A stretch of 64,000 bases of DNA from Vibrio sp. HI00D65 (lineage in GTDB: Bacteria > Pseudomonadota > Gammaproteobacteria > Enterobacterales > Vibrionaceae). Positions 52,667 to 62,687 of the stretch are shown one piece after another. Positions within the stretch are counted from its first letter, which is position 1. Every line of letters begins with the position of its first letter. A program made the position numbers and the translations under genes. The notes beneath the pieces are model-generated. The model did not search any database. It was not told the origin of the DNA and was given only the letters and a program-made list of their open reading frames with translations. The stretch spans positions 124,001 through 188,000 of the forward strand of contig NZ_LWEH01000460.1 of NCBI RefSeq assembly GCF_001635455.1, read 5' to 3'.

Positions 52667-54391
52667 ATGAGACCAACCTCATCAGTGACGAGTACAATAG
52701 CAAAATCTTTACTCTGGATATTGCTGTTGTCCGTTGCTACTACAGGTTTTGCTATCTTTAGTTTAGCTTCAAGCCTGAACGATGCGGAAGCCGTCAACGT
52801 GGCCGGCTCAATGCGTATGCAAAGCTATCGGTTAGCTCATGATATTCAAATAGAATCTGCTGATTTCGGCTCCCACATCCGCGAGTTTGAACGTTCACTT
52901 TATTCGCCATCGATGACTAGGTTGGTGAGTTGGGATGTACCGACGGATATCACAGAAGACTACTACCTAATTATTGGCCGTTGGCATGAGTTGAAACGCG
53001 TACTGAATAGTGCGGACAGAAAACACTATCTCGTATTGGTTGAGAATTTCGTGGTTGAAATAGATGGCTTCGTTTTTAAACTGCAAGAGTTCTCAGAAGA
53101 TAAGTTGATAAAACTGGCATGGGCTGGTGGTATCGGTTTAGGCGGAATTCTCGTCATATCTCTTTTTGTTGTTCATTTTGTACGTAAACAGGTTGTTAAA
53201 CCGCTACATGCTCTTGTCGGTGCGAGCCAAAGAATCAAAAACAGCGACTTCGAGGTAGAGCTCAAGGTGACCAGTAACAACGAACTGGGCATTTTGACCA
53301 AAACCTTCAACTCGATGGCCAAAGATTTAGGTGTGCTTTATCGAAACCTTGAAGATGTGGTGGATGCGAAGACGATTGAGCTGCTAAACGCTAACCAGTC
53401 GCTGCAGGCACTTTATAATTCATCACAAGAGCTTACGGTTGCGCGTATTACACCTGAAAACTTTAGGGCGATATTGCAGAACCTTGTGAGTTTAGAGGGT
53501 ATCGAATCTTTGCGATTAGAGATCGTAGACAACTCGGGTCGACCGTTGATTCTGGATGAAGGTTACGATCCAAGCCAAGATTACGAAAAATTTGAAATGA
53601 AGTTGGACGATAACGAGCTCATTCTCGGCTATTTGTATTGTTCTTACCACCACGGGCACTCAACTAAAGCTCTGATCGAAAGCTTCATTCAACTACTATC
53701 GAGAGCGATCTACTACAATCGTGCTCAAAAGAAGGCTAAGCAGCTTATTATTATGGAAGAGCGTGCAACCATTGCCCGCGAGCTTCATGATTCGCTAGCT
53801 CAGTCACTGTCGTATTTGAAAATCCAAGTGACTTTGTTGAAGCGCGTGATTGGCAAATTGCCAGAACAGCAACATCGAGAGCAATCTGAACAAATAGCAT
53901 CGGAAATCGGCAACGGTTTAGCAGATGCCTATACTCAATTACGAGAGTTGCTCACAACCTTTAGGTTGACGATAAAAGAGGGTAATTTCGGAGATGCTTT
54001 AAGCACCATGCTTGAAGAACTCAGTGAAAGAACAGATGCGAAGATTAACCTCACTAACAATCTCTCATCTATCGAACTTGATGCGCACAGTCAGGTTCAC
54101 TTGCTTCAATTGATTCGTGAAGCAACAATAAACGCAATAAAACACGCCAATGCTGACTTGATAAATGTATGCTGTATTGATGAGGACGGTGAAGTATTCG
54201 TCGTGATAAAAGATAATGGCGATGGCTTTGACTCAAGTGGTTCCAAGGTGAACCACTATGGTATGAGCATTATGCAGGAGCGTGCGGCAAGACTGAATGG
54301 CGACTTAACGATTGAAGCGGCGCAAGGTAAAGGCTGTACAGTCATATTGAAATATAAAAGTTTGAAGGAAGTTAAAGTTGACGATTTGTAA
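52667..54391 (+). CDS. narQ: Nitrate/nitrite sensor histidine kinase NarQ
   Basis: Membrane sensor kinase of about 574 aa from MRPTSSVTSTIAKS. The frame is open 20 codons earlier, but AAGGAGC precedes this ATG. Two helices (about 12-35 and 147-170) flank a periplasmic domain with the NarX/Q P-box (DAEAVNVAGSMRMQSYRLA). HAMP (about 170-225), a GAF-like region (about 250-360), the HisKA_3 motif ARELHDSLAQSLSY with phospho-acceptor His near 374, and the ATPase domain follow. It detects nitrate and phosphorylates NarP. The stop overlaps narP by 14 bases, and the gene is divergent from the nap operon it should control. Confidence 0.93.
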   Translation: MRPTSSVTSTIAKSLLWILLLSVATTGFAIFSLASSLNDAEAVNVAGSMRMQSYRLAHDIQIESADFGSHIREFERSLYSPSMTRLVSWDVPTDITEDYYLIIGRWHELKRVLNSADRKHYLVLVENFVVEIDGFVFKLQEFSEDKLIKLAWAGGIGLGGILVISLFVVHFVRKQVVKPLHALVGASQRIKNSDFEVELKVTSNNELGILTKTFNSMAKDLGVLYRNLEDVVDAKTIELLNANQSLQALYNSSQELTVARITPENFRAILQNLVSLEGIESLRLEIVDNSGRPLILDEGYDPSQDYEKFEMKLDDNELILGYLYCSYHHGHSTKALIESFIQLLSRAIYYNRAQKKAKQLIIMEERATIARELHDSLAQSLSYLKIQVTLLKRVIGKLPEQQHREQSEQIASEIGNGLADAYTQLRELLTTFRLTIKEGNFGDALSTMLEELSERTDAKINLTNNLSSIELDAHSQVHLLQLIREATINAIKHANADLINVCCIDEDGEVFVVIKDNGDGFDSSGSKVNHYGMSIMQERAARLNGDLTIEAAQGKGCTVILKYKSLKEVKVDDL

Positions 54392-55010
54392 AGTAATGCT
54401 GGTTGATGATCATCCATTGATGCGAAGAGGTATAAGCCAATTACTGAGCTTTGAAGACGAATTCGAAGTGATCGCAGAAGCAAGTAACGGCACTGAAGCG
54501 GTTGCTCTTGCTCATGAAGAAGAACCTGATTTGATCTTGCTTGATCTGAACATGAAGGGCATGTCTGGTCTAGATACATTGAAAGCGCTTCGTACTGATG
54601 GTTCTAGTGCTAACATCGTTATTCTTACGGTATCTGATAGCCCAGCAGATATTGAAGCGCTCGTAAAAGCGGGGGCTGATGGCTACTTATTGAAAGACAC
54701 TGAGCCTGATGAGCTTATTGAGTTGCTCAAACAAGCATACGGTGGTGACAATGCATATAGCAGCGTAGTTGCTCGTTATTTAAATGATGCCGCGAGTCGC
54801 AATGATATCTTTGACCAGTTAACTGAGCGTGAAATGCAGACCCTGCAAGAAGTTGCGAAAGGTTACCGTAATAAGCAGATCGCCGATCATTTGTTCATTT
54901 CTGAATCGACAGTTAAGGTACATATGAAGAGCTTGTTGAAAAAGCTGCAAGTACCTTCTCGTACAGCTGCAACCGTTCTTTACCTAGAACGCTATGGTGA
55001 AATTAAGTAA
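54378..55010 (+). CDS. narP: Nitrate/nitrite response regulator NarP
   Basis: A 210-residue NarL/FixJ-type regulator. The receiver domain (about 1-120) has VDDHPLMRRG, the phosphorylated Asp-56 in LILLDLNMKGMSGL, and switch Lys in LLKD. The C-terminal LuxR-type HTH reads LTEREMQTLQEVAKGYRNKQIADHLFISESTVKVHMKSLLKKL. The start is TTG with AAGGAAG upstream, giving MTICKVMLVDDHP. The ATG six codons later would cut into the receiver domain. Translationally coupled to narQ by a 14-base overlap. Confidence 0.93.
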   Translation: MTICKVMLVDDHPLMRRGISQLLSFEDEFEVIAEASNGTEAVALAHEEEPDLILLDLNMKGMSGLDTLKALRTDGSSANIVILTVSDSPADIEALVKAGADGYLLKDTEPDELIELLKQAYGGDNAYSSVVARYLNDAASRNDIFDQLTEREMQTLQEVAKGYRNKQIADHLFISESTVKVHMKSLLKKLQVPSRTAATVLYLERYGEIK

Positions 55011-55097
55011 GGCTTGTTCTTTTGAAATAACACTATTTCAAGCCGTACTATTCAATCCGACTCTCGATAACTGTAAAAGGTTTCAGAGTGATATAAA

Positions 55098-55137
55098 AAA
55101 GGCGCTGAACTTATTAAGTTCAGCGCCTTTTATTTGG
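55098..55137. terminator. Bidirectional terminator
   Basis: Perfect 12-bp stem GGCGCTGAACTT/AAGTTCAGCGCC with an ATT loop, flanked by A6 and TTTTATTT, between narP and the convergent dcuC. Confidence 0.9.
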
Positions 55138-55167
55138 GCATTACATATCTGTATAACTATTAAAGAC

Positions 55168-56535
55168 TTAAGCAGCCATTGGTACTAGAACAAGTGTACC
55201 GAATATAACAGTAATAAGGCCGCAGATGACTGGTACAGATGTACGTTTCACCACTTCAAATGGGCTGATTTTACCCATGCCTGAAGTTGCTACCACTACG
55301 CCAGATACTGGAGAGATAGTACGACCTAGGTTTGATGCTTGAAGCATTGGGATAATTAGGAATGCAGGGTTTAGGCCCATCTTTGCAGCGAGTGAAGGCG
55401 CAAGCTCAACGAACGCATAGAAAGGTGCGTTACCAGAGCCAGTCGCAATTGCCGCAGCAATCGTTAGGCCTGTGAGGATAAGCATAAGTACGATGCCGCC
55501 AGCACCCGCTGATTCAGCAAGACCGATTAGGTTATCAATTGCACCAATAGACATTAGACCTTGAGCAAATACGCCAGCCGCAACTAACAGCATTACAACG
55601 CCTTTAAATGCATCCGCCATTCCTTGGTAACAAGAATCTAGGTCTTCTAGCGTCTTTTCGCCATCGAATTTCTTTACAATATAATCAACAAGGGCACCAA
55701 CGAAAATTGAGCCAACTACGATAGTGTATATGTCTAACTTAAGACCTGGAATAGTTCGGCCATTGAATAGGAAAACACCGATAATAGGTAGGAACGGAAG
55801 CGCCGCATAGAAAGCAGGCGCTGTTGTTTCAATATCAGAAACATCAACTTTTTCCATTGGCGTGTTTTCTTTCTTATCTAGGTACTTGTTCCAGAAAAAA
55901 GCTGCAGCTGCCATTACGATAATTGCGCAGATTGACACCGGTAGCACCGTTTGAACCGCAAACACATCTAAGTCTAGCCCTGATTTTTCTGCAGCGATAA
56001 CCACGTCACCAGATGTTGGAGAAAGAATGATTGCTGCTGGAGATGCACATACTGCAACCGCTGCAGGACGAGAAATACCCATCGCTGTCATCATTGGGAA
56101 TAGGGTAGCCATCAACAACACGCCAAGGCCAGTAGCAGAGCTCACCGCCAGAGACATCAGACACGCCACGATGTAAGCAGCAACAAGAAGCGCGTATGGA
56201 GATTTGATAACAGATAGGGGTTTGGAAAACTGTTTCACAACAACATTGTTTGCGCCTATGTGAGTCATGTAAGAAGCGAAACCACATAGAAGCATGATCT
56301 GCATACCTAGACCGCCACCACGGTATTGAAGCATGTACTTAACGAATTCTAATGAATCGGTAACTATGTTACCTGTTGAAGCTATCTTAGCTGGTAAGAC
56401 TGTGTGACCAATAAGGCCGGTAATAAGAAGAAGAGCAAGGCCGGCAGTTAACAAAACCCCGGCTGCTTTATAGCCTTTTACAATAAAGTAACCTACAGCG
56501 ATGGTAACCACTAGTCCGATCAAGAGTTCTAACAT
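55168..56535 (-). CDS. dcuC: C4-dicarboxylate transporter, DcuC family
   Basis: A 455-residue inner-membrane carrier from MLELLIGLVVTIAVG. The open frame has ten more codons, but relatives start here. About twelve helices. The DcuC/NhaC-like repeats carry GANNVVVKQFSKPL, SATGLGVLLMATLFPMM, AAIILSPTSGDVVIAAE and AIATGSGNAPFYAFVELAP. DcuC exports succinate in exchange for fumarate or malate during anaerobic growth. That suits the neighbouring nitrate respiration genes. It is a single gene on the minus strand. Confidence 0.92.
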   Translation of the reverse strand: MLELLIGLVVTIAVGYFIVKGYKAAGVLLTAGLALLLITGLIGHTVLPAKIASTGNIVTDSLEFVKYMLQYRGGGLGMQIMLLCGFASYMTHIGANNVVVKQFSKPLSVIKSPYALLVAAYIVACLMSLAVSSATGLGVLLMATLFPMMTAMGISRPAAVAVCASPAAIILSPTSGDVVIAAEKSGLDLDVFAVQTVLPVSICAIIVMAAAAFFWNKYLDKKENTPMEKVDVSDIETTAPAFYAALPFLPIIGVFLFNGRTIPGLKLDIYTIVVGSIFVGALVDYIVKKFDGEKTLEDLDSCYQGMADAFKGVVMLLVAAGVFAQGLMSIGAIDNLIGLAESAGAGGIVLMLILTGLTIAAAIATGSGNAPFYAFVELAPSLAAKMGLNPAFLIIPMLQASNLGRTISPVSGVVVATSGMGKISPFEVVKRTSVPVICGLITVIFGTLVLVPMAA

Positions 56536-57015
56536 CGAAATCTCCACAAAGTTTAAAAAATACAAGAAACTGTTTCAGAATATGACAATGAATGTACCTA
56601 AAACTGTACTACGGCACGAGGCATAGTTGAGGTTGATATGATCTAAGACAAACATTTTGTTTGATGTTAATTCTGGTTATAAATCATGAATAACTGCTGT
56701 TATTTAGATGTTAATAAACAAATATTATAGATCGCCAAAATATTACTTGGATCACCTTTGTGTAGTTTTGCTGCATATGGTGACTTCCATTTATAAATAA
56801 TTTGGATTCACAAGTTGTGCTGGGTAATTAATGAGAAAGGTGTATTTTGACATTGAGTAGATTGAAGAAAGCTCGACGTCAGAAATGAGGCTACAAGGAT
56901 TGTTTAGTTAGAGAGTGATGATATCTAATGATGTTCAACTCAGGTTCCGAATTAGAATAGGCTGGCAGATCAGCACACATTACTTTCTTGCAGAAATGTA
57001 TCATGCCACGCTGAG
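56536..57015. other. Intergenic region upstream of dcuC
   Basis: AT-rich stretch of about 480 bases with the dcuC promoter on its left side. No intact gene. On the minus strand, between about 56895 and 57015, a shifted frame (MIHFCKKVMCADLPAYSNSE...) looks like a continuation of the decayed ToxR-like gene. Confidence 0.5.
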
Positions 57016-57609
57016 TTACTTAAATTCGCTATGGAAGCTCAAAGGTTTTCCTGAATTATCGATGATGATCTTGCGTCCCTTATATTGGTAATGCGTTACG
57101 TTATAAAGTTTTTTAAATGTGAACTCGTCGGTTTCTTTTTTACAAGAGGTAACGTGCTTCCTGTTAGTCTTTCAGCTAAGATATTTCGATCTAAGTAAGA
57201 AAATAGATAGTGGGATAACAAAGCTACAACAATAAATACCCCAACCAACGTCAGCATGTTACTGTTCTTTTTCGTAGGAGTTGTGGTTTCTCGTTTTGCT
57301 TCTTCTATCGGAACCGCTTCTAGTGTTTGTTGTGAATCTTGCTTTGCTTGCGCTTGAATCTTACGAAGTCCACCTTCTTTATCTTAGGTTTCTTGACCTG
57401 CAAATCTAAATCCTTTGCCACGTTGAGTGGCATGATCATTCCACTCTTATCTTCTAGTACTTTCTTTCAGACTGGGATGGCTTGCATTAGGCTTCTATCT
57501 TCAACGCAAGTACCTTTAGATACCCAAACTTATTCAATCAGGACTTGTAGTGTGTTCACCTCGTTAGGTTTTGAGATAAAAATTTAAGGAACTCTGATTG
57601 ATGAGAACC
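57016..57609 (-). pseudogene. Decayed ToxR-like transmembrane regulator
   Basis: Read piecewise on the minus strand, three frames together give a ToxR-type protein. First comes a winged-helix remnant (GSHQSEFLKFLSQ, then SKPNEVNTLQVLIE, a TAA, VWVSKGTCVEDRSLMQAIPV, a TGA, KKVLEDKSGMIMPLNVAKDLDLQ). After a frameshift near 57385 come a charged linker and one membrane helix (NMLTLVGVFIVVALLSHYLF), and after another shift a periplasmic tail (KKLYNVTHYQYKGRKIIIDNSGKPLSFHSE). Domain order (OmpR-like HTH, helix, periplasm) is that of ToxR/CadC regulators. Two stops and at least two frameshifts mean it is dead. The 5' end is missing at the junction with the FadL-like remnant. Confidence 0.75.
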
Positions 57610-57611
57610 AA

Positions 57612-58083
57612 TCGGATAGTGCAGCCATGGCGTACATCGAACAACCTGTGTTATCTGTGGGTGCAGTTTTTATGGATAGTGGTATCGATATTTCTAATGT
57701 GAGTTACACGCTGAAGATAGGAAATACAGAAACACTCGCTGATCAATCTCTCGATGCGGGGCATGTCTCGGTGGGTGGTATTTACACAACGTCGAAAGAT
57801 ATCGTTTTATGAGCGGGTTACTTGTATGACATCTCTCCAACCGACAAGTTAACCTATTTATCGATACCAGATGTAAATCTCCACTCGTTACAGGATGACT
57901 GTGGGCGGAACTTACCACTTCACTGATGGCAACTCTATGGATGTAGGTACCGGTTTTATTATTGGAGAATCACAAAATATTGACGAAAGCCTGACGAAGG
58001 TTCTAGGAACAAGTTCCAATATAACGGCAGTTGCGAGCGCTGACGCTTTTTTACTTGGTGTTCAATATCAACATCGTTTTTAA
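57612..58083 (+). pseudogene. FadL/OmpP1-like outer membrane protein remnant
   Basis: Two ends of a FadL/TodX-type porin are joined with the middle missing. The first part reads SDSAAMAYIEQPVLSVGAVFMDSGIDI, like the NPAAM...LSVGA region near the family's N-terminus. The second part reads AGYLYDISPTDKLTYLSIPDVNLHSL, and after a frameshift TVGGTYHFTDGNSMDVGTGFIIGES, ending LLGVQYQHRF with the C-terminal Phe of outer membrane barrels. A TGA at 57810 interrupts it. Intact family members exceed 400 aa, so well over half is lost. It directly abuts the decayed ToxR-like gene. Confidence 0.75.
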
Positions 58084-58275
58084 CTTTTACTTTGGAGTTT
58101 AGAACGAAAACTTTAGGAATCATATAAACATTGCAGGGTTCGACAGTGAGTTGAACCCAATTCTCATCATTAGCTGTTTTAGCATTATTTAAATAGCTGG
58201 AAGCTCATTAAGTAAAAAATAGCTGCTTAGAAAAACGTTTAATTCAGATGAATTTGACGGTTATGGTTATTAAAA

Positions 58276-59538
58276 ATGAAATTTACAAAGCTCAGTAAAA
58301 CAATCTGTTTGGCTCTGTTTACCTTACATATCAGTCCCTCATTTGCCGAAGACTCTCCCCTGATCCCAGTGACCATTGAAAAGGCTCACAAACAAGCATT
58401 CACTTCTTCAATCAACGAAGTTGGCAAAATTAGAGCAACAGATTCTGCTGCATTGGCCTTCAGCGCTTCCGACAAAATTCTCGAAATCCATTTCAAAGAT
58501 GGAGATTCGGTTAAGAAAGGTGAGCTGATTGCTCAACTAGATAACACTAAAGCGAAAGCTGATTTAGATAAAGCTAGAAGCTCGTTAGCGCTAGCAAAAT
58601 CAAAATTAAAGCGAGTACAAGAGCTACTGAAAAAGCAACCTGATTCAATGTCTCAACAAGATGTTGAAGAGCTAAAAGAACAAGCGAATCTTGCGGCTGC
58701 TGACTTCCGTCAAAAAGAGGCATTAATGAATGATTATTTATTGGTAGCGCCTTTTGATGGCCAGCTAACGAACTTCAATCACTCAGTGGGAAGCAAAATT
58801 GATAGTTCAACGGCCTTGGTTAGCTTGATCAAACTTGATCCTGTTGAAGTTCAGTATTCAATTGGGCAATCGGATCTAGGTAATGCGAAGCTACGACAGA
58901 ATGTATCGATCCAAGTTGATGCATTTACTGATGAGGTTTTCTCTGGCGTCGTAGACTACATTGCCCCAGCTGTTGACGAAAGTTCAGGTAGAGTGGACAT
59001 TCACGCGCATGTGACCAACCCTGAGCATCGCTTGGTTCCGGGTATGTTTGCTAAGGTGAGCCAAGTGACCAGTGAAGATTCAACGAAAATGGTCGTTTCT
59101 CAAAACGCAGTCCAAGTCAAAGATGCTGACCGTTTCGTTTGGGTCGCAAATGGAAACAACATTGAACAACGAATCGTTGAACTCGGTGTAAATACTAATG
59201 ATGGATATGTCGTTGTCGAAAAAGGGTTACAGCTAGGTGATAACGTAGTGGTTACGGGCCAGCAAAACCTAAAGAAAGCCTCTTTAGTTAAGGTGATGAA
59301 TCCAAATGTTGAACAAAAAACAGTAGAGTTAATGCCTCAAAAGGGCACTGAACCTATTGAAAAAGCCACTGAAATACAACTTGATGAGCAATATCCTGTA
59401 GAGCCGACGGTTGATTGGACTAACGACTCAAAAGAAGAGCCTAGTGCAGCCAGCAAAACTAAGGTTACAGCAGAACAAAGTGGCAAATCAAACAACAAGG
59501 AAGCGATAACGAAGGAGAGATCGAATGAAGCTTCCTGA
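58276..59538 (+). CDS. RND efflux pump periplasmic adaptor (MFP) subunit
   Basis: A 420-residue membrane-fusion protein. It starts with a signal peptide (LALFTLHISPSFA, cut near 24), then a barrel-sandwich domain (KILEIHFKDGDSVKKGELIAQLDN), an alpha-hairpin (about 95-150, ADLDKARSSLALAKSKLKRVQELLK), LLVAPFDGQLTN, and beta-barrel/proximal domains up to about 360. An unusually long polar C-terminal tail (about 360-420, EQKTVELMPQKGTEPIEKATE...) follows. It joins the inner-membrane pump to an outer membrane channel. The stop overlaps the pump gene by 14 bases. No outer membrane factor gene is adjacent, so a TolC-type channel elsewhere is likely. Confidence 0.93.
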   Translation: MKFTKLSKTICLALFTLHISPSFAEDSPLIPVTIEKAHKQAFTSSINEVGKIRATDSAALAFSASDKILEIHFKDGDSVKKGELIAQLDNTKAKADLDKARSSLALAKSKLKRVQELLKKQPDSMSQQDVEELKEQANLAAADFRQKEALMNDYLLVAPFDGQLTNFNHSVGSKIDSSTALVSLIKLDPVEVQYSIGQSDLGNAKLRQNVSIQVDAFTDEVFSGVVDYIAPAVDESSGRVDIHAHVTNPEHRLVPGMFAKVSQVTSEDSTKMVVSQNAVQVKDADRFVWVANGNNIEQRIVELGVNTNDGYVVVEKGLQLGDNVVVTGQQNLKKASLVKVMNPNVEQKTVELMPQKGTEPIEKATEIQLDEQYPVEPTVDWTNDSKEEPSAASKTKVTAEQSGKSNNKEAITKERSNEAS

Positions 59539-62500
59539 GATTTGTATTAAGCACCCTGTGTTTGCTTCAGTGTTGAGCATCGCCATCGTACTATTTGGCA
59601 TGTTGTCATTTCAGAAGCTATCGATTCAGTATTTCCCTGAACATCAAACACCTTCAGCAACAGTAACCGCTGAGATTAATGGTGCAAGTGCAGAATTTAT
59701 GTCGCGCAATGTCGCGGACAAGTTAATTACGGCTGCTACAGGTCTTGATAGTGTAAAGACTATGACTACGGACTGTCAGGAAGGTACTTGTAATCTAAAA
59801 ATCATTTTCGAAGATGATGTTGATGATGTTGAATACACAAGCTTGATGAACAATCTTCGCAGTAGTGTTGAAGCCATTGGCGATTTCCCACCGAGCATGA
59901 CCGATAAACCAACGGTCACCGATGACTCATCAGACACCAGTATGCCAAGTAATATCATCACATTTGTGAACACTGGCAAAATGTCTAAGCAAGATATGTA
60001 CGACTACATTAGCCAACAAGTTGTACCTCAGTTTAAACATATTCAAGGTGTAGGTGGTATTTGGGGGCCATACGGTGGCAGCCAAAAAGCAGTTAGGGTT
60101 TGGCTTCAACCGGATCGCATGATGGCGCTCAATATGAATGCTTCTGATGTGGTGGGTACACTCAGTTCTTACAATGCGACATTTACTGCGGGTACTATCA
60201 AAGGTCAGGTTCGAGATTTCTCAATTAACCCAGTTAATCAGGTGACTAGTGTTGATGATGTCCGAGACTTAGTGATACGTGTTGATAACGGAAAGATCAT
60301 TCGTATTGACGATATCGCTGAAGTCAAAATGGGAGAAGAAAGCCTGACGCCGAGTATTCTTCGTGTTGACGACAACTTAGCGATGTCGATTCAAGTCTTG
60401 CCTCTTAAAAGCGAAAACCCAGTATCGGTTGCTGCTAAAGTTAAAAAGCAAATTGACCTAATTCAACCTCAATTGCCTGAAGGCATCGAGATGAAAATGG
60501 TTTATAACCAAGCTGATTTTATCAAAGCGGCTATTGATGAAGGCTTTATGACTTTGGTCGAGGCTATTGTGCTTGTTTCCGCCGTTGTTGTTCTTTTCCT
60601 TGGCTCTGTTCGCGTTGCTTCTATTCCGATCATTACCATTCCTGTGTGTGTGATTGGTGTATTTGCGGTGATGCATTTACTTGGGTTTAGTATCAATGTC
60701 CTGACTATCTTGGCAATCATTCTGGCGATTGGCCTGGTGGTTGATGATGCGATTGTTGTCGCAGAAAACTGTTACCGTCATATCGAAGAGGGTGAAACTC
60801 CATTCAACGCTGCTATCAAAGGGTGTCGAGAGATCATCTTCCCCGTGATTGCCATGACATTAACTTTGGCCGTTGTTTATTTGCCAATCGGCTTGATGGC
60901 TGGCTTAACCGCAGATTTGTTCAGGCAATTTGCTTTCACACTTGCAGCTGCTGTGATCATTTCAGGGTTTGTAGCGTTAACGCTTTCACCGATGATGAGC
61001 GCTTATTTGATGAAGCCTGTCTCGACGCCTCCAAAGTGGTATCAAAAGATCGATGCGAAGCTCAATGTCCTTTCTGACCAATACACTAAGGAGCTTGGTA
61101 AGTGGTTTGATCGTAAAACACTTATGAGCGGTATCGCTTTAATTCTAATTGCGTTATCTGCATTGGCCGTTTGGAAGATGCCTCAAGTTCTGTTGCCAAT
61201 AGAAGATACCGGTTTTGTGGAGGTTACCTCAACACCACCAACAGGTGTTGGTCGCCAATATCATCTTGATAACAACGAACAGTTAAACAGTGTGTTTAAA
61301 GGCGATGAATCAGTTGAAGCGAACCTGTCTTACATTGAAGGAACACCAACCAATCATGTTTTACTAAAACCATGGGGAGAGCGTGACCAGTCTGCAGATG
61401 AATTAGTGAATGAGTTTATCGCCAAAGCACAAAGCTCAGTTTCTGCTTATGGTATGTCCTTCAAGGTTCGTTCAGCGGATAACTTGAATATTGCGACTAA
61501 CATGGTTCTTGAGCTTACAACCGTGAATCGTGATACTGGCGCTTTATCTGAAACAGCGAACAAAGTGGTGGAGGCTCTTGAGGATTATGAAGGTGTCACT
61601 AACGTTAAAAACTCAATGCTACGCGACCAGCTGCGCTATGACTTGTCGATTGACCGCAATGCGATTGTGTTATCTGGAGTGGACTACGGCAATGTAACCA
61701 ACGCGTTGTCGACTTTCTTAGGTTCAGTCAAAGCTGCCGATTTACAAGCGGATGATGGCTATACATACCCAATCCAAGTGCAAGTAAACCTGAAGGACCT
61801 TGGTGATTTCAAAGTCTTGGATAAACTATATGTAGATTCACAATCGGGGCAAAGGCTTCCTCTATCTCAGTTTGTTTCCATCAAACAAGTAACGTCAGAA
61901 TCGAACTTCAAGACTTTCATGGGACAAGATAGCGCTAAAATTACCGCTGTTCTTATGCCCGGATATACAGCAAGTGATGTAAAGTCGTATATCGACGACA
62001 CGGTACCAAGCTTATTGAAACCAGCACAGAGCTACGAATTCAACGGTATTGTTAAAGACTTTGTGGATTCTACAACAGGTGCGCAGGTGCTATTTGTACT
62101 AGCGTTGGTTTTCATCTTCTTGATTTTGGCAGCGCAGTTTGAAAGTTTTGTCGACCCGATGATCATTTTGCTCACCGTTCCTCTTTGTATTGTTGGTGCA
62201 ATTTTGACGTTATCGGTGTTTGGTCAAAGCCTTAACATCTACTCGAAAATCGGTTTATTGACGCTGGTGGGGCTCGTGACGAAACACGGCATCCTATTAG
62301 TGGAGTTCGCTAATGAGAAACGTAAATCAGGCGCAAGTGCAAAAGACGCCGCGATTAGCAGTGCACGTTCAAGGTTACGTCCTATCTTGATGACTTCGCT
62401 GACGATGATCCTAGGTTCGTTACCGTTAGCCCTAGCCGATGGGCCTGGTTCTCTGGGTCGTATCAACATCGGTTTAGTATTGGTGGGCGGCTTAACGGTC

Positions 62501-62602
62501 GGCACTTTCTTCTCACTGTTTTTGGTACCTGTCGCGTATGTTGGGATGGCAAACTTAAAGCAGATGGATGTGCTAGCACGCTTGAGGTCAAAAACAGCGT
62601 AA
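59525..62602 (+). CDS. RND efflux pump permease (HAE1-type)
   Basis: Inner-membrane proton-driven exporter of 1025 aa. The N-terminus MKLPEICIKHPVFASVLSIAIVLFG fits the family. The first periplasmic loop is followed by helices with the proton-relay GLVVDDAIVVAEN (two Asp in helix 4) and the second repeat with ESFVDPMIILLTVPLCIVGAIL and GLVTKHGILLVEFANEKR. It resembles Vibrio Vex-type pumps, but I cannot assign which. The substrate is unknown: drugs, bile-like compounds or metabolites are all possible. Translationally coupled to the adaptor. No local regulator gene is intact; the nearest regulator remnant (ToxR-like) is dead. Confidence 0.94.
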   Translation: MKLPEICIKHPVFASVLSIAIVLFGMLSFQKLSIQYFPEHQTPSATVTAEINGASAEFMSRNVADKLITAATGLDSVKTMTTDCQEGTCNLKIIFEDDVDDVEYTSLMNNLRSSVEAIGDFPPSMTDKPTVTDDSSDTSMPSNIITFVNTGKMSKQDMYDYISQQVVPQFKHIQGVGGIWGPYGGSQKAVRVWLQPDRMMALNMNASDVVGTLSSYNATFTAGTIKGQVRDFSINPVNQVTSVDDVRDLVIRVDNGKIIRIDDIAEVKMGEESLTPSILRVDDNLAMSIQVLPLKSENPVSVAAKVKKQIDLIQPQLPEGIEMKMVYNQADFIKAAIDEGFMTLVEAIVLVSAVVVLFLGSVRVASIPIITIPVCVIGVFAVMHLLGFSINVLTILAIILAIGLVVDDAIVVAENCYRHIEEGETPFNAAIKGCREIIFPVIAMTLTLAVVYLPIGLMAGLTADLFRQFAFTLAAAVIISGFVALTLSPMMSAYLMKPVSTPPKWYQKIDAKLNVLSDQYTKELGKWFDRKTLMSGIALILIALSALAVWKMPQVLLPIEDTGFVEVTSTPPTGVGRQYHLDNNEQLNSVFKGDESVEANLSYIEGTPTNHVLLKPWGERDQSADELVNEFIAKAQSSVSAYGMSFKVRSADNLNIATNMVLELTTVNRDTGALSETANKVVEALEDYEGVTNVKNSMLRDQLRYDLSIDRNAIVLSGVDYGNVTNALSTFLGSVKAADLQADDGYTYPIQVQVNLKDLGDFKVLDKLYVDSQSGQRLPLSQFVSIKQVTSESNFKTFMGQDSAKITAVLMPGYTASDVKSYIDDTVPSLLKPAQSYEFNGIVKDFVDSTTGAQVLFVLALVFIFLILAAQFESFVDPMIILLTVPLCIVGAILTLSVFGQSLNIYSKIGLLTLVGLVTKHGILLVEFANEKRKSGASAKDAAISSARSRLRPILMTSLTMILGSLPLALADGPGSLGRINIGLVLVGGLTVGTFFSLFLVPVAYVGMANLKQMDVLARLRSKTA

Positions 62603-62639
62603 TGGTATATCAGAGATAGAAGTTAATCGCTTTTAGATA

Positions 62640-62674
62640 CATTAAGGCCCTCATTGTGAGGGCCTTTTGTTATC
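62640..62674. terminator. Terminator after RND operon
   Basis: Stem AAGGCCCTCA/TGAGGGCCTTTTGTT with a TTG loop, 40 bases after the pump stop. It may also serve the convergent small gene. Confidence 0.87.
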
Positions 62675-62687
62675 CGGAGTTTCGAGA

